NCBI GenBank assembly: GCA_023415545.1
Contig: JAEZKJ010000062.1
Location: 1-25,066 of the forward strand
Length of the DNA stretch: 25,066 nt
Direction: 5' to 3'
DNA from: Bacteroidota bacterium
Lineage (GTDB): Bacteria; Bacteroidota; Bacteroidia; Bacteroidales; Bacteroidaceae
Positions 16,364 through 25,039 of this stretch are shown here, one piece after another. The position numbers were made by a program, and so were the translations under genes. The notes beneath the pieces were generated by a model that was not told the origin of the DNA, did no database searches, and saw only the letters and a program-made list of their open reading frames with translations. Numbering within the stretch: the stretch's first letter is position 1; each line of letters starts with the position of its first letter.

Positions 16364-16394
16364 ATAATAAAACAACTAATACGGCATTTTTTTG

Positions 16395-16402
16395 TACTTT
16401 TA
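16395..16402 (+). promoter_or_regulatory. Weak candidate -7 element for polA
   Basis: TACTTTTA matches TAnnTTTG in 7 of 8 positions, 29 bases before the polA ATG. It is the best plus-strand candidate in the gap but not a strong one. Confidence 0.3.
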
Positions 16403-16431
16403 CATAATATAAAAACAAATAAATTAGATAA

Positions 16432-19194
16432 ATGGATAAACTTTTTTTATTGGACGCTTATGCATTAATATATAGGGCATATTATGCATTTATCAAGAGC
16501 CCGCGTATAAACTCAAAAGGATTTAATACATCAGCAATTCTTGGGTTTGTAAATACGCTCGAAGAGGTTCTTAAAAAGGAAAATCCTACTCATATAGGTA
16601 TAGCATTCGACCCAAAAGGGGGATCATTTAGACAAGATATTTATCCTGAATATAAAGCACAAAGAGAGGCAACTCCTGAGGTTATCAAAGAATCAGTACC
16701 TATAATTAAAGAGATAATTAAAGCTTACAATATTCCAATTCTAGAAGTTGCAGGATATGAAGCTGATGATGTTATAGGTACACTATCAGCAAAAGCTAGT
16801 GCACGTGGAGATGTTGAAACGTTTATGATGACCCCTGATAAAGATTATGCTCAGCTAGTTAAGGATAATGTTTTTATTTATAGGCCAAAGTATGGAGATA
16901 AAGAGTTTGAAATAATGGGCATTGAGGAGGTAAAAAATAAATTTGGTATCTCCTCCCCTTGTCAAATTATTGATATGCTTGGGCTGATGGGTGACTCGGC
17001 TGACAACATTCCCGGATGTCCCGGAGTTGGAGAAAAAACAGCTCAAAAATTGATTAGTGAATTTGGCACTATAGAAAATCTTCTTGAACATTCGAGTGAA
17101 CTTAAAGGTGCATTAAAAACTAAAGTTGAAGAGAATAAAGAAAAGATTAAATTTTCAAAATTCCTTGCAACAATAAAAATGGATGTTCCAATTGAACTTA
17201 ACATGGACGATCTCAAAAAGGTGAAGCCGGATGAAGAAAAATTAAGAAAGATTTTCGAGGAGATGGAGTTTAGGACATTGATGGATAAAATGTTCAAATC
17301 AGAAAAGAAAAGTAATCAAAATCAACCTTCTCTCTTTCCAGAATTTGAAGACGAGGGGGAAGAAGAAAAAAAATACTCAACTCTCGATAGCCTAGAAACC
17401 ATCAATTACAATTACTATCTAATTGATAATGAGAAAGAAAGAAAGGATTTACTTCAAAATTTATTTACATCGAAAAGTTTCAGTCTAGATACAGAAACAA
17501 CAAATATTGAAGCTATTGATGCCGAACTGGTTGGAATAAGCTTTTCAGTAAAAGAAAATGAAGCTTTTTATGTACCTATCCCACCTGACTTTAAAGAAGC
17601 GCAAAAAATTGTTAATGAATTTAAACAAGTGCTGGAAGATGAAAATATTGAGAAGATAGGACAAAATATTAAATATGACATGATTGTCCTAGATAGATAT
17701 GGGGTTAAGGTGAAAGGCAATATTTTCGATACAATGATTGCTCACTATGTAATCCAACCTGAACTTCATCACAATATGGATTACCTAGCGGAAATCTATC
17801 TAAATTATAAAACTATAAAAATTGAAGAGCTCATTGGCCCTAAAGGAAAGAATCAGAAAAATATGCGTGACCTCTCCCCTAAGGATATTTATAAGTACGC
17901 ATGCGAAGATGCTGATGTCACACTAAAATTAAAAAATAAACTTTCGGTAGAGTTAATTAACAATAATGCGGAAAGATTATTTAGAGAGATTGAGATGCCA
18001 TTAGTTCCTGTTCTTGTCAATATGGAGACTAATGGAGTAAGAATAGATCCTGAAACATTGAAACAGACATCAGCTCATCTTACAGCAAGAATGAATGAAA
18101 TAGAGAAGGAGATTTATGTTCTTGCCAATGAGGAGTTCAATATCTCTTCACCTAAGAAAGTTGGAGAAATACTTTTCGAAAAGCTTAAACTTAATGAAAA
18201 AGCAAAGAAGACTAAAACCGGACAGTATGTTACCAGTGAAGAGGTTTTAGAGAGTATTCGTAGCAAACATCCTATAGTTGAAAAAATTCTTGAATTTAGA
18301 GGACTGAAAAAATTACTTAGCACATATATTGACTCTCTCCCACTGCTTATAAATAGTAGAACAGGTAAAATACATACTTCGTTTAATCAAACTGTTACAT
18401 CAACAGGTAGATTAAGTTCGAGCAATCCTAACCTTCAGAATATCCCTATTCGTAATGAAGATGGAAAAGAGATTAGAAAAGCATTTATACCAAACGATGG
18501 TTGCCTATTCTTCTCAGCCGACTACTCTCAGATTGAGCTTCGAATTATGGCTCACCTGAGCAAAGACAAAAACATGATCGATGCTTTCAATGAGGGTGAC
18601 GATATTCATGCTGCTACAGCTGCAAAGCTTTATAAAAAGCCTATTTCCGAAATTACCAGAGATGAGAGAAGTAAGGCTAAGACAGCAAACTTTGGTATAA
18701 TATATGGTATAAGTGTTTTTGGTCTTGCTGAACGTATGAACGTTTCTCGACAAGAAGCCAAAGAACTTATTGATGAATACTTTGAAACATACCCTCAGAT
18801 TAAGGAGTATATGGATAAAAGTATCGAGGTAGCTAGAGAGAAGGGATATATTGAAACAATATTCGGTCGTAAACGCTTTTTGCCGGATATTAATTCAAAA
18901 AATGCTGTCGTAAGAGGTTATGCAGAAAGAAATGCTATTAATGCTCCTATACAAGGAAGCGCTGCTGATATTATCAAAGTAGCAATGATAAATATTTATA
19001 ATCGCTTTCAATACGAAAATATAAAATCAACCATGATTCTTCAAGTACACGATGAGTTGAACTTTAGTGTATACCCTGAAGAGAAAGAGATAGTTGAAAA
19101 AATCGTTGTTGAGGAGATGGAAAGAGCATATAAAATGAGTGTAACTTTGAAAGCAGATAGCGGCTGGGGTAATAACTGGCTTGAAGCTCATTAA
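16432..19194 (+). CDS. polA: DNA polymerase I
   Basis: Repair and Okazaki-fragment polymerase of 920 residues with all three domains. The 5' nuclease (about 1-290) has YALIYRAYYAF, the GYEADDVIGTL Asp cluster (108-118) and GVGEKTA. The 3'-5' exonuclease (about 345-510) keeps its metal ligands: Asp353 and Glu355 in SLDTET, Asp416 in NIKYD, and Asp493 in YACEDAD, so proofreading is probably active. The polymerase (about 540-920) has SADYSQIELR (Asp697), the O helix RSKAKTANFGIIYG (746-759, Phe754 at the dNTP-discriminating site) and QVHDELNF. An acidic, low-complexity linker (about 290-315) separates nuclease and exonuclease. It has its own terminator and diverges from the polyprenyl synthase gene. 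Confidence 0.98.
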   Translation: MDKLFLLDAYALIYRAYYAFIKSPRINSKGFNTSAILGFVNTLEEVLKKENPTHIGIAFDPKGGSFRQDIYPEYKAQREATPEVIKESVPIIKEIIKAYNIPILEVAGYEADDVIGTLSAKASARGDVETFMMTPDKDYAQLVKDNVFIYRPKYGDKEFEIMGIEEVKNKFGISSPCQIIDMLGLMGDSADNIPGCPGVGEKTAQKLISEFGTIENLLEHSSELKGALKTKVEENKEKIKFSKFLATIKMDVPIELNMDDLKKVKPDEEKLRKIFEEMEFRTLMDKMFKSEKKSNQNQPSLFPEFEDEGEEEKKYSTLDSLETINYNYYLIDNEKERKDLLQNLFTSKSFSLDTETTNIEAIDAELVGISFSVKENEAFYVPIPPDFKEAQKIVNEFKQVLEDENIEKIGQNIKYDMIVLDRYGVKVKGNIFDTMIAHYVIQPELHHNMDYLAEIYLNYKTIKIEELIGPKGKNQKNMRDLSPKDIYKYACEDADVTLKLKNKLSVELINNNAERLFREIEMPLVPVLVNMETNGVRIDPETLKQTSAHLTARMNEIEKEIYVLANEEFNISSPKKVGEILFEKLKLNEKAKKTKTGQYVTSEEVLESIRSKHPIVEKILEFRGLKKLLSTYIDSLPLLINSRTGKIHTSFNQTVTSTGRLSSSNPNLQNIPIRNEDGKEIRKAFIPNDGCLFFSADYSQIELRIMAHLSKDKNMIDAFNEGDDIHAATAAKLYKKPISEITRDERSKAKTANFGIIYGISVFGLAERMNVSRQEAKELIDEYFETYPQIKEYMDKSIEVAREKGYIETIFGRKRFLPDINSKNAVVRGYAERNAINAPIQGSAADIIKVAMINIYNRFQYENIKSTMILQVHDELNFSVYPEEKEIVEKIVVEEMERAYKMSVTLKADSGWGNNWLEAH

Positions 19195-19234
19195 TATATA
19201 TTACAATAATATTATTTATCATAAAAACTCTTTT

Positions 19235-19269
19235 GAATAGGGCAACCTCATGGTTGCCCTATTCTTTTT
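19235..19269 (+). terminator. Intrinsic terminator of polA
   Basis: A perfect 13-base-pair stem (19235-19247 with 19252-19264), loop TCAT, followed by TTTTT. It begins 40 bases after the polA stop. Confidence 0.92.
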
Positions 19270-19305
19270 AATATATAATCGTGATTTTAATTCTCTCAAA
19301 AATGC

Positions 19306-19313
19306 TATCTTTG
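19306..19313 (+). promoter_or_regulatory. Candidate -7 element for ychF
   Basis: TATCTTTG followed by C matches TAnnTTTG exactly, 36 bases before the ychF ATG and after the polA terminator. Confidence 0.55.
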
Positions 19314-19349
19314 CAAATCAATTGAAAATAAGAAAAATAAGATAGAATT

Positions 19350-20453
19350 ATGGCTTTACAATGTGGTATTGTCGGCCTTCCTAACGTAGGAAAATCGACA
19401 CTTTTTAATTGCCTTTCCAATGCTAAGGCTCAAGCAGCAAATTTCCCTTTCTGTACTATAGAACCAAACGTAGGTGTTATAACAGTTCCCGATGAAAGAT
19501 TGAATCAATTAGCAGAACTTGTTAATCCTCAAAGAATTGTTCCAACTACAGTAGAGATTGTTGATATCGCTGGATTGGTTAAGGGTGCAAGTAAAGGTGA
19601 AGGATTAGGAAATAAATTCTTGGCTAATATACGTGAAACAGATGCTATCCTACATGTATTGCGCTGTTTTGATGATGAGAATGTAACGCATGTTGATGGT
19701 AGTGTTAATCCTGTTAGAGACAAAGAGATCATAGATTATGAACTTCAGTTAAAAGACTTGGAAACAATTGAGGCTCGTCTTCAAAAAGTTCAAAAACAGG
19801 CACAAACAGGTGGTGATAAGGTTGCTAAGCAGACTTACGATGTGCTTATGAAGTACAAAGAGGCTTTAGAACAAGGAAAATCAGCACGTACTGTAGAATT
19901 TGATACTAAAGATGATATTAAAATAGCAAGCGAACTTTTCCTTCTTACAAGTAAACCTGTAATGTATGTTTGTAATGTTGACGAGAAAAGTGCTGTTGAT
20001 GGGAATAAATATGTAGATATGGTTCGTGAAGCTGTAAAAGATGAGAATGCTGAAATTCTTGTTGTTGCAGCAAAAACTGAATCAGATATTGCAGAACTTG
20101 AAACATATGAAGATCGTCAGATGTTTCTTGAAGAGGTAGGATTAAAAGAATCAGGAGTTTCCAGATTAATTAGAGCAGCATACCATCTTCTTAATCTTCA
20201 AACATACTTCACAGCAGGTGTACAAGAGGTTAGAGCTTGGACATTCCATAAGGGATGGAAAGCACCTCAATGTGCAGGTGTTATTCATACCGACTTTGAA
20301 AAAGGTTTTATCCGTGCTGAGGTTATAAAATATGATGATTTCATTAAATATGGTTCTGAAGCAGCTGTTAAAGAGGCTGGCAAAATGGGAATCGAGGGAA
20401 AAGAGTATGTTGTTGAGGATGGTGATATAATGCATTTCCGCTTTAACGTATAA
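19350..20453 (+). CDS. ychF: Redox-regulated ATPase YchF (Obg family)
   Basis: Universally conserved P-loop protein that binds ribosomes and hydrolyses ATP; it is linked to stress responses. At 367 residues it is full length. The P-loop is GLPNVGKST (9-17) and the switch II region is DIAGLVKGASKGEGLGN (72-88). In place of the GTPase NKxD motif it has NVDE (209-212), the form that gives YchF its preference for ATP. A central coiled-coil segment (about 125-175) and the C-terminal TGS domain (VRAWTFHKGWKAPQCAGVIH, EVIKYDDFIKYGS) are present. It ends in FRFNV, as is usual for the family. It is monocistronic, between the polA terminator and its own. Confidence 0.98.
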   Translation: MALQCGIVGLPNVGKSTLFNCLSNAKAQAANFPFCTIEPNVGVITVPDERLNQLAELVNPQRIVPTTVEIVDIAGLVKGASKGEGLGNKFLANIRETDAILHVLRCFDDENVTHVDGSVNPVRDKEIIDYELQLKDLETIEARLQKVQKQAQTGGDKVAKQTYDVLMKYKEALEQGKSARTVEFDTKDDIKIASELFLLTSKPVMYVCNVDEKSAVDGNKYVDMVREAVKDENAEILVVAAKTESDIAELETYEDRQMFLEEVGLKESGVSRLIRAAYHLLNLQTYFTAGVQEVRAWTFHKGWKAPQCAGVIHTDFEKGFIRAEVIKYDDFIKYGSEAAVKEAGKMGIEGKEYVVEDGDIMHFRFNV

Positions 20454-20491
20454 TTTTTCAGTTTTAAAATATTAAAGTTTTAAATTAAAAT

Positions 20492-20528
20492 AAGCACCGG
20501 TTATCTGTTACGATAGCTGGTGCTTTTT
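20492..20528 (+). terminator. Intrinsic terminator of ychF
   Basis: A 14-base-pair stem (20492-20505 with 20512-20525, including two G-T wobbles), loop TGTTAC, and a TTTTT tail. It begins 38 bases after the ychF stop. Confidence 0.9.
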
Positions 20529-20589
20529 GTATATTATTAAATTAAAATTATATTTAACTCATAAAACATTTAATGATGTTCAAACAACT

Positions 20590-20706
20590 ATGAAAAAACA
20601 AATACTACTTAAAGAAATATATCTTTCTCCAAATTATCTTCAAAAATTGTACAAAATTGAACAAAATCAAGACAATATTACCCGATATATAAAACTAAAA
20701 ATATAA
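20590..20706 (+). CDS. Small open reading frame, 38 residues, unrecognised
   Basis: An ATG frame beginning MKKQILLKEIYLSPNYLQKL and ending TRYIKLKI. It is lysine- and isoleucine-rich, with no signal peptide, membrane segment or recognisable motif. No clear ribosome-binding site precedes it, and a 38-codon frame is easily found by chance in AT-rich DNA. It could be a remnant of a longer gene or noise. Confidence 0.15.
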   Translation: MKKQILLKEIYLSPNYLQKLYKIEQNQDNITRYIKLKI

Positions 20707-20749
20707 TTTTTGCAGTGGAGTTTTTAGTTATATTCTTTTTATCAATTAT

Positions 20750-20779
20750 CCCCAAGCATTCACACAATGCAGAAAGGGG
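20750..20779 (+). promoter_or_regulatory. Nested hairpin in the GH43-like leader
   Basis: CCCC (20750-20753) pairs with GGGG (20776-20779), and inside it GCATT (20756-20760) pairs with AATGC (20766-20770) around loop CACAC, with internal loops of 2 and 5 bases. There is no T tail, so it is not a terminator. It lies about 105 bases ahead of the start codon and may be a leader RNA structure. Confidence 0.35.
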
Positions 20780-20885
20780 ATTAACAGGATAATGAATGTA
20801 ATTCTATTAGTATATATCACATGGATTAAAGAACAACTAATTATTGCTTTAAGAAAATTATACAAATACAAGATAAGACAAAACG

Positions 20886-23582
20886 ATGAAGAAAATAATT
20901 TATTCATTTCTATTAGCTGTTATAAGCACAATTAGTATTAATGCACAAGTTAGTATTCCTAATCCTGTAGTAAAGGAGATTAGGGACTGCGGTGTGATGC
21001 GATTTAATGGTAAATATTATATCGGAGGTGTAAACACTCATGGTGACTTTTATGTATCTTCCGACTTAGTAAAATGGGGTAAGCCTATCCACGTTGTTGA
21101 TATGGATAATAAGTGGTTTACACTAGACAGGAAGATTGGCAATAGCCAAATACACGCCAACGATATGGTCTATCTAAATGGTACTTTCAACTTATATTGG
21201 TCGGTTAACCTTTGGCATAAAGAACTACATGCTGTGCATGCTGTACACGCACAAAGTGAGAATGCTTTAGGCCCTTACATTGAACCGAATAAAGAGACAT
21301 GGCACGACAGTCGTATAGACCCTAAACTTTTCATTGACGACGATGGACAACTATATATGTACCTAGTGCGTTTCACCGATGGTAATGCTATTTGGGTGAG
21401 AAAGATGAAAAATCCTATAGAGTTTGAAACCGAACCTTTCTGTTGCTTCGCTTCAAATCCTGATACTTGGGAAGCTATGGACAACCGAGTTGCAGAGGGT
21501 CCATGGGTAATAAAATATCGCGATCAATACTACATGATGTACAATGCCAACCACACTGGTAGTTCATGGGGTAACTATCAACTTGGAGTAGCGCAAGCCG
21601 AGCACCCAATGTTATTCAACAATGGGAATAAGTATAGTTATCCAGTTGTAGGAAACAATTTATTTGATCTTCGTGATCGCTATGCCGACATTCTTCGTTA
21701 TAGCCGAGACACGTTTGACCCTACTTTCGCATATACAGAAAAAAAACCTGCATCTAACTGGGAAAAGTCAAGTTTCAATGACTCTAGTTGGAAACGTGGT
21801 GAAGGTGGTTTCGCTGCAAAATTGATAAAAAACTCTTCTGTTCAACCTTTTGGTACTGAGTGGACAAGTAACTCATTATGGCTTCGCAAGGAATTTACAG
21901 TAGGAAATAACGTGGGCAACATTGGTTTAGTAATTCGTCACAATGGCGATACTAAGATTAAAATTAACGGCAAAAAAATATATAGTGGGGAAGGTTATAA
22001 ATATGAGATAATAAACCTTGATGAAAATCAACGCAAGGCTATAAAGGAAGGAAAGAACTTAGTTACAGTAGAAACAACAGGTGATAATGAGAACAACTAC
22101 TTCGACATGTCACTTTTAGACTTAAAGAACACTATTGCTGACGATATTCTTTTTACTCCTGGTCAACCAAACATTCTAAGAGGGCCTAATGGTTTTGAAT
22201 GGTGGTTGATTTATATGGCGAACACTAATGGACCATATCGTGACCAATATATCGACAGAGTACAATTCTTTAACAAAACTATGTATGTTGATGGTATAAC
22301 TGGTCCTAATACTAAAGGTTATCACCCTGTTCCAGCACTTCCTACTTTTGCTACTAATGCTGAAACTTCTGCTGCTGGTGCTTATACTCAAGCTCAAGCA
22401 TCAGCAACTTATCTGTTTGAAACTGGCGTAAACACTTCTGGTGAAGCAGGTATATATGCTTGGTGGGAAAGCGACAAGAACTACGCCAAAGTAGGATTAA
22501 AAGCAGAAGGTAATTGTTGGTATATCATGACTTGCATCAATGGTGAAATAAAGACAGAAAGTTATGCTTTAAAAGACGATTTCCGTTGGGGTGTTTACCA
22601 TAATATTCGCATCGAGCGCAACAAGGGGAACTTAGAAGTTCGAATCGACGAAATTCCAGCTCCAGGAAAGTATAAGTTCTTCAACATTCTTCCTACAACT
22701 GCTGGTCATCCTGGTACGTTCGATGTAAAAGGTGGAGCTAAGTTTGATGGTACTATTTACACTATCGGTTTTGATAATATTGACGTAACTACTAACAAGA
22801 ACGAACAAAAGGTTATGGGTGATGTCCTTAACAACTACGAACTAAGTTTCCAATTATATGGTCTCTCTCCTGAAAGGACTGCAAGTAGTTTCCCTATATA
22901 TGTAGACGACAAGAACTATGTGAAAACCACATTCAATGGTGTTACAGGCAATCTTGACGTAGTGACAATGATAAATGGTGAAGTTAAAGAGCAAAAATCA
23001 ATCTCCCTTGCTTACAAACGTATCGTTTATCCTGATGTTAAGTACACCGACATGGTAGAAAAAAACTATCGTCTTGGCAATACTTCTTGGGTAGATGCTA
23101 TCTATCTAAGTAGAAACCCAAACAACATAAACTCTACTTACAACGATGTTTTAAGCATCAAGCGTGAAAATAAAGATGAGTATAAAGTAAACATGTTCAG
23201 TAAGATGAACACGGATTATCTACTTAACGGCAAGTGGTACAAGATAGATACTTCTAAGGCTGACATCGACGACGAAAACCCATCTTACAACCGTAACAAG
23301 ATGAAGTTGACTAAACTTGAAGGCCTACGATTCATAAACAAAGTCGGTTCGGACACTCGTCGCCATATCTATAAGATCATGATAGGCGAAAAGCTTAAGG
23401 AGAACTATAATCTACGCACTATTCGTAATGGTGACAAGCTATTTTTGTATGTTGATGGTAAACAAGTGGCTGAAATGGGAATCACAAATATGCCTGCGTC
23501 TAAGTTTGCTTTAAGTGCAGATAATTATAATGTTGATTATAAAGGAATTCTTTACTACCACATTGGTAAATCAACAAAGTAA
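20886..23582 (+). CDS. Secreted GH43-like beta-propeller with inserted jelly roll and C-terminal LamG-like domains
   Basis: Exported 898-residue protein. The Sec signal peptide spans about 1-20 (IYSFLLAVISTISINA, no lipobox). The first part is a five-bladed propeller of the GH43 type: IRDCGVMRFNGKYYIGG with Asp34 (likely base), RIDPKLFIDDDGQLY with Asp145, and VAEGPWVIKYRDQYYMMY with Glu204 (likely acid). The propeller is interrupted: residues about 275-418 form a galactose-binding-like domain (NWEKSSFNDSSWKRGEGGF, LWLRKEFTV, VIRHNGDTKIKINGKKIY), and the last blade resumes at ADDILFTPGQPNILRGPNG (418-436). Two beta-sandwich regions resembling laminin G/concanavalin folds follow (about 500-635 and 645-895). 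Start: first ATG giving a signal peptide. By eye it uses more C-ending codons (AAC, GAC, TTC) than its neighbours, which could mean high expression or transfer. It stands alone with no SusC/D. An arabinan or xylan side-chain role is only a guess. Confidence 0.8.
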   Translation: MKKIIYSFLLAVISTISINAQVSIPNPVVKEIRDCGVMRFNGKYYIGGVNTHGDFYVSSDLVKWGKPIHVVDMDNKWFTLDRKIGNSQIHANDMVYLNGTFNLYWSVNLWHKELHAVHAVHAQSENALGPYIEPNKETWHDSRIDPKLFIDDDGQLYMYLVRFTDGNAIWVRKMKNPIEFETEPFCCFASNPDTWEAMDNRVAEGPWVIKYRDQYYMMYNANHTGSSWGNYQLGVAQAEHPMLFNNGNKYSYPVVGNNLFDLRDRYADILRYSRDTFDPTFAYTEKKPASNWEKSSFNDSSWKRGEGGFAAKLIKNSSVQPFGTEWTSNSLWLRKEFTVGNNVGNIGLVIRHNGDTKIKINGKKIYSGEGYKYEIINLDENQRKAIKEGKNLVTVETTGDNENNYFDMSLLDLKNTIADDILFTPGQPNILRGPNGFEWWLIYMANTNGPYRDQYIDRVQFFNKTMYVDGITGPNTKGYHPVPALPTFATNAETSAAGAYTQAQASATYLFETGVNTSGEAGIYAWWESDKNYAKVGLKAEGNCWYIMTCINGEIKTESYALKDDFRWGVYHNIRIERNKGNLEVRIDEIPAPGKYKFFNILPTTAGHPGTFDVKGGAKFDGTIYTIGFDNIDVTTNKNEQKVMGDVLNNYELSFQLYGLSPERTASSFPIYVDDKNYVKTTFNGVTGNLDVVTMINGEVKEQKSISLAYKRIVYPDVKYTDMVEKNYRLGNTSWVDAIYLSRNPNNINSTYNDVLSIKRENKDEYKVNMFSKMNTDYLLNGKWYKIDTSKADIDDENPSYNRNKMKLTKLEGLRFINKVGSDTRRHIYKIMIGEKLKENYNLRTIRNGDKLFLYVDGKQVAEMGITNMPASKFALSADNYNVDYKGILYYHIGKSTK

Positions 23583-23748
23583 AACTTATTAATTAATCAT
23601 TTAAAATGATAATCATCTCTAACAACAAAAAGATAATTAAATAACAATTTAAACTGAAGTATAATATAATAATATTGATTTTAAAACATCTCTCTTGAAC
23701 TAAAAAGTCACAAGAAGTTTTATGAGAAAAATTTAAAATTGAAAATAA

Positions 23749-23793
23749 TATATGCCATTCCTACAATCTATGAGGGGAATGGCATATGTTTTA
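23749..23793 (+). terminator. Probable terminator of the GH43-like gene
   Basis: A stem of 12 base pairs plus one G-T pair (23749-23761 with 23776-23788), a 14-base loop and a TTTTATTATAT tail. It lies 167 bases beyond the stop codon, farther than the other terminators here, so it may instead end a longer 3' UTR. Confidence 0.65.
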
Positions 23794-24085
23794 TTATATA
23801 TTTTAGTATATGCATGAAAGGGCTTATAAGAGTATTTTTAGTCTCTTTAAATAATGCCCTACAAAATTTTAAGAATAAAATAAAATATAAAAAGGCATTA
23901 ACAGATGAGTTAATTATATGAGGTTAACTCTTTGAAATCTTCATTTTGATAAAGGTTGTGAGGAGTTATATTCAATTGAAATATTTAAATGCTAGCAGAC
24001 TATGTCTGTTGATAAAATAAAGATATGATTCGTTTATGCATCAATTTATCATTTATCATTTTTATATTTAGTCCATAAATGGAGT

Positions 24086-24093
24086 TATATTTG
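24086..24093 (+). promoter_or_regulatory. Candidate -7 element for the panE-like gene
   Basis: TATATTTG followed by C matches TAnnTTTG exactly, 34 bases ahead of the ATG at 24128. It supports that ATG over the TTG at 24107, which would leave almost no leader. Confidence 0.5.
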
Positions 24094-24127
24094 CACACTA
24101 AAGATATTGATTAATCAAGTTATATAT

Positions 24128-25039
24128 ATGAAAAATATTCTTATAGTTGGGACTGGCGGTGTTGGAGGAAGTATCGCCGGTTTCCTTGCTCTAGATGGTC
24201 ACGATGTGACCTGTATAGCAAGAGGTGAACATCTTGAAGAGATACTTAATAATGGACTTCATCTGAAATCGGATTTAAAAGGAGACCATTTTCTGAAGGT
24301 TAAAGCATGTACTTCGGAAGAGTATAATGACAAGGCAGATATCATTTTCGTATGTGTTAAAGGATACTCTCTTGATGATTCAATAAAGAGTGTTATAGAG
24401 AAAGCCACAAAAGAGAATACGCTTGTTATTCCTATTCTAAATGTTTACGGTACAGGGTTAAAAATAGCAAAAATGGTTCCTAATACTACTGTACTTGATG
24501 GGTGTATATACATTGTTGGTTTTGTATCAGGCAAAGGAGAGATAACTCAAATGGGAAAGATATTTAGAGTTGTTTTTGGCGCACGAAAAGAGACTCCGGT
24601 AGAGCTTCATAGGCTTGAAGAGATCCAAAATATGCTTATACATGCAGGAATAAAAGCTGACCTTTCCGATGATATAAATCGTGATACTTTTGTAAAATGG
24701 GCATTCATATCCGCTATGGCATGCACAGGCGCCTACCATGATGTTACTATGGGCGCATTACAGCATGAAGGAGATGAACGTGATACTTTTATAGGTCTTT
24801 CAAAAGAGAGTGCTCAAATAGCTGAGAAATGTGGTATTATATTTAAAGAGGATCCAATAGAATACAATCTTAAAGTTATAGATAAATTAGATCCAGAGAG
24901 TACTGCCTCCATGCAAAAAGACTTAGCAAAAGGAAAACAATCAGAGATAAAAGGACTTCTTTTTGACATGATAGAGTTAGGCGAGAAATATAATATAGAT
25001 ATGCCCACATATAGAAAAGTGGTGAAAAAGTTTATATAA
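24128..25039 (+). CDS. panE: Ketopantoate reductase family protein (probable 2-dehydropantoate 2-reductase)
   Basis: NADPH-dependent oxidoreductase, probably reducing 2-dehydropantoate to pantoate for pantothenate and CoA synthesis. From the ATG at 24128 it has 303 residues, normal for the family. The Rossmann motif GTGGVGGSIAG (8-18) is at the N-terminus. The C-terminal ApbA/PanE domain has RDTFVKWAFISAM with Lys190 (catalytic-lysine position) and DPESTASMQKDLAKGKQSEI (255-274), the family S-M-x-x-D...E block. In place of the usual QNGxG loop it has LNVYGTG (104-110), keeping the Asn. The longer reading from a TTG at 24107 adds seven residues ahead of the Rossmann start and is disfavoured. 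It stands alone here, not with panB or panC, so another 2-oxoacid substrate is possible. Confidence 0.82.
   Translation: MKNILIVGTGGVGGSIAGFLALDGHDVTCIARGEHLEEILNNGLHLKSDLKGDHFLKVKACTSEEYNDKADIIFVCVKGYSLDDSIKSVIEKATKENTLVIPILNVYGTGLKIAKMVPNTTVLDGCIYIVGFVSGKGEITQMGKIFRVVFGARKETPVELHRLEEIQNMLIHAGIKADLSDDINRDTFVKWAFISAMACTGAYHDVTMGALQHEGDERDTFIGLSKESAQIAEKCGIIFKEDPIEYNLKVIDKLDPESTASMQKDLAKGKQSEIKGLLFDMIELGEKYNIDMPTYRKVVKKFI

Larger units (their letters stand above)
20529..20885. other. Leader region upstream of the GH43-like gene
   Basis: About 357 AT-rich bases. It holds a 38-codon reading frame (20590-20706), an imperfect promoter-like TAATTTTTG at 20704-20712 (one base longer than TAnnTTTG), and a nested hairpin at 20750-20779 ahead of the GH43-like start. 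No TAnnTTTG match close to the gene was found, so the leader may be 170 bases or longer. Confidence 0.5.
23583..24127. other. Spacer between the GH43-like gene and the panE-like gene
   Basis: About 545 AT-rich bases with no credible gene. It contains the terminator hairpin at 23749-23793, a small 7-base-pair hairpin at 23995-24011 (AGCAGAC/GTCTGTT, loop TAT) and the promoter candidate at 24086-24093. A 60-codon frame crossing the terminator is not believed to be coding. Confidence 0.55.

Noticed and set aside
20746..20754. DnaA-box-like TTATCCCCA ahead of the GH43-like gene
   Set aside because: One mismatch at a usually conserved position and no partner box. The C run is better explained by the local hairpin.
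23596..23610. AT-rich palindrome ATCATTTAAAATGAT just after the GH43-like stop
   Set aside because: Only A-T pairs apart from one C-G at each side and no T tail. It is too weak for a terminator and common in this base composition.
23739..23921. 60-codon plus-strand frame between the GH43-like and panE-like genes
   Set aside because: It starts at TTG, runs straight through the terminator hairpin, and its composition looks like translated AT-rich spacer.
24107..24127. Upstream TTG start for the panE-like gene
   Set aside because: The extra seven residues precede the usual Rossmann start, and the TTG would lie only about a dozen bases after the -7 element, so the ATG at 24128 is preferred.
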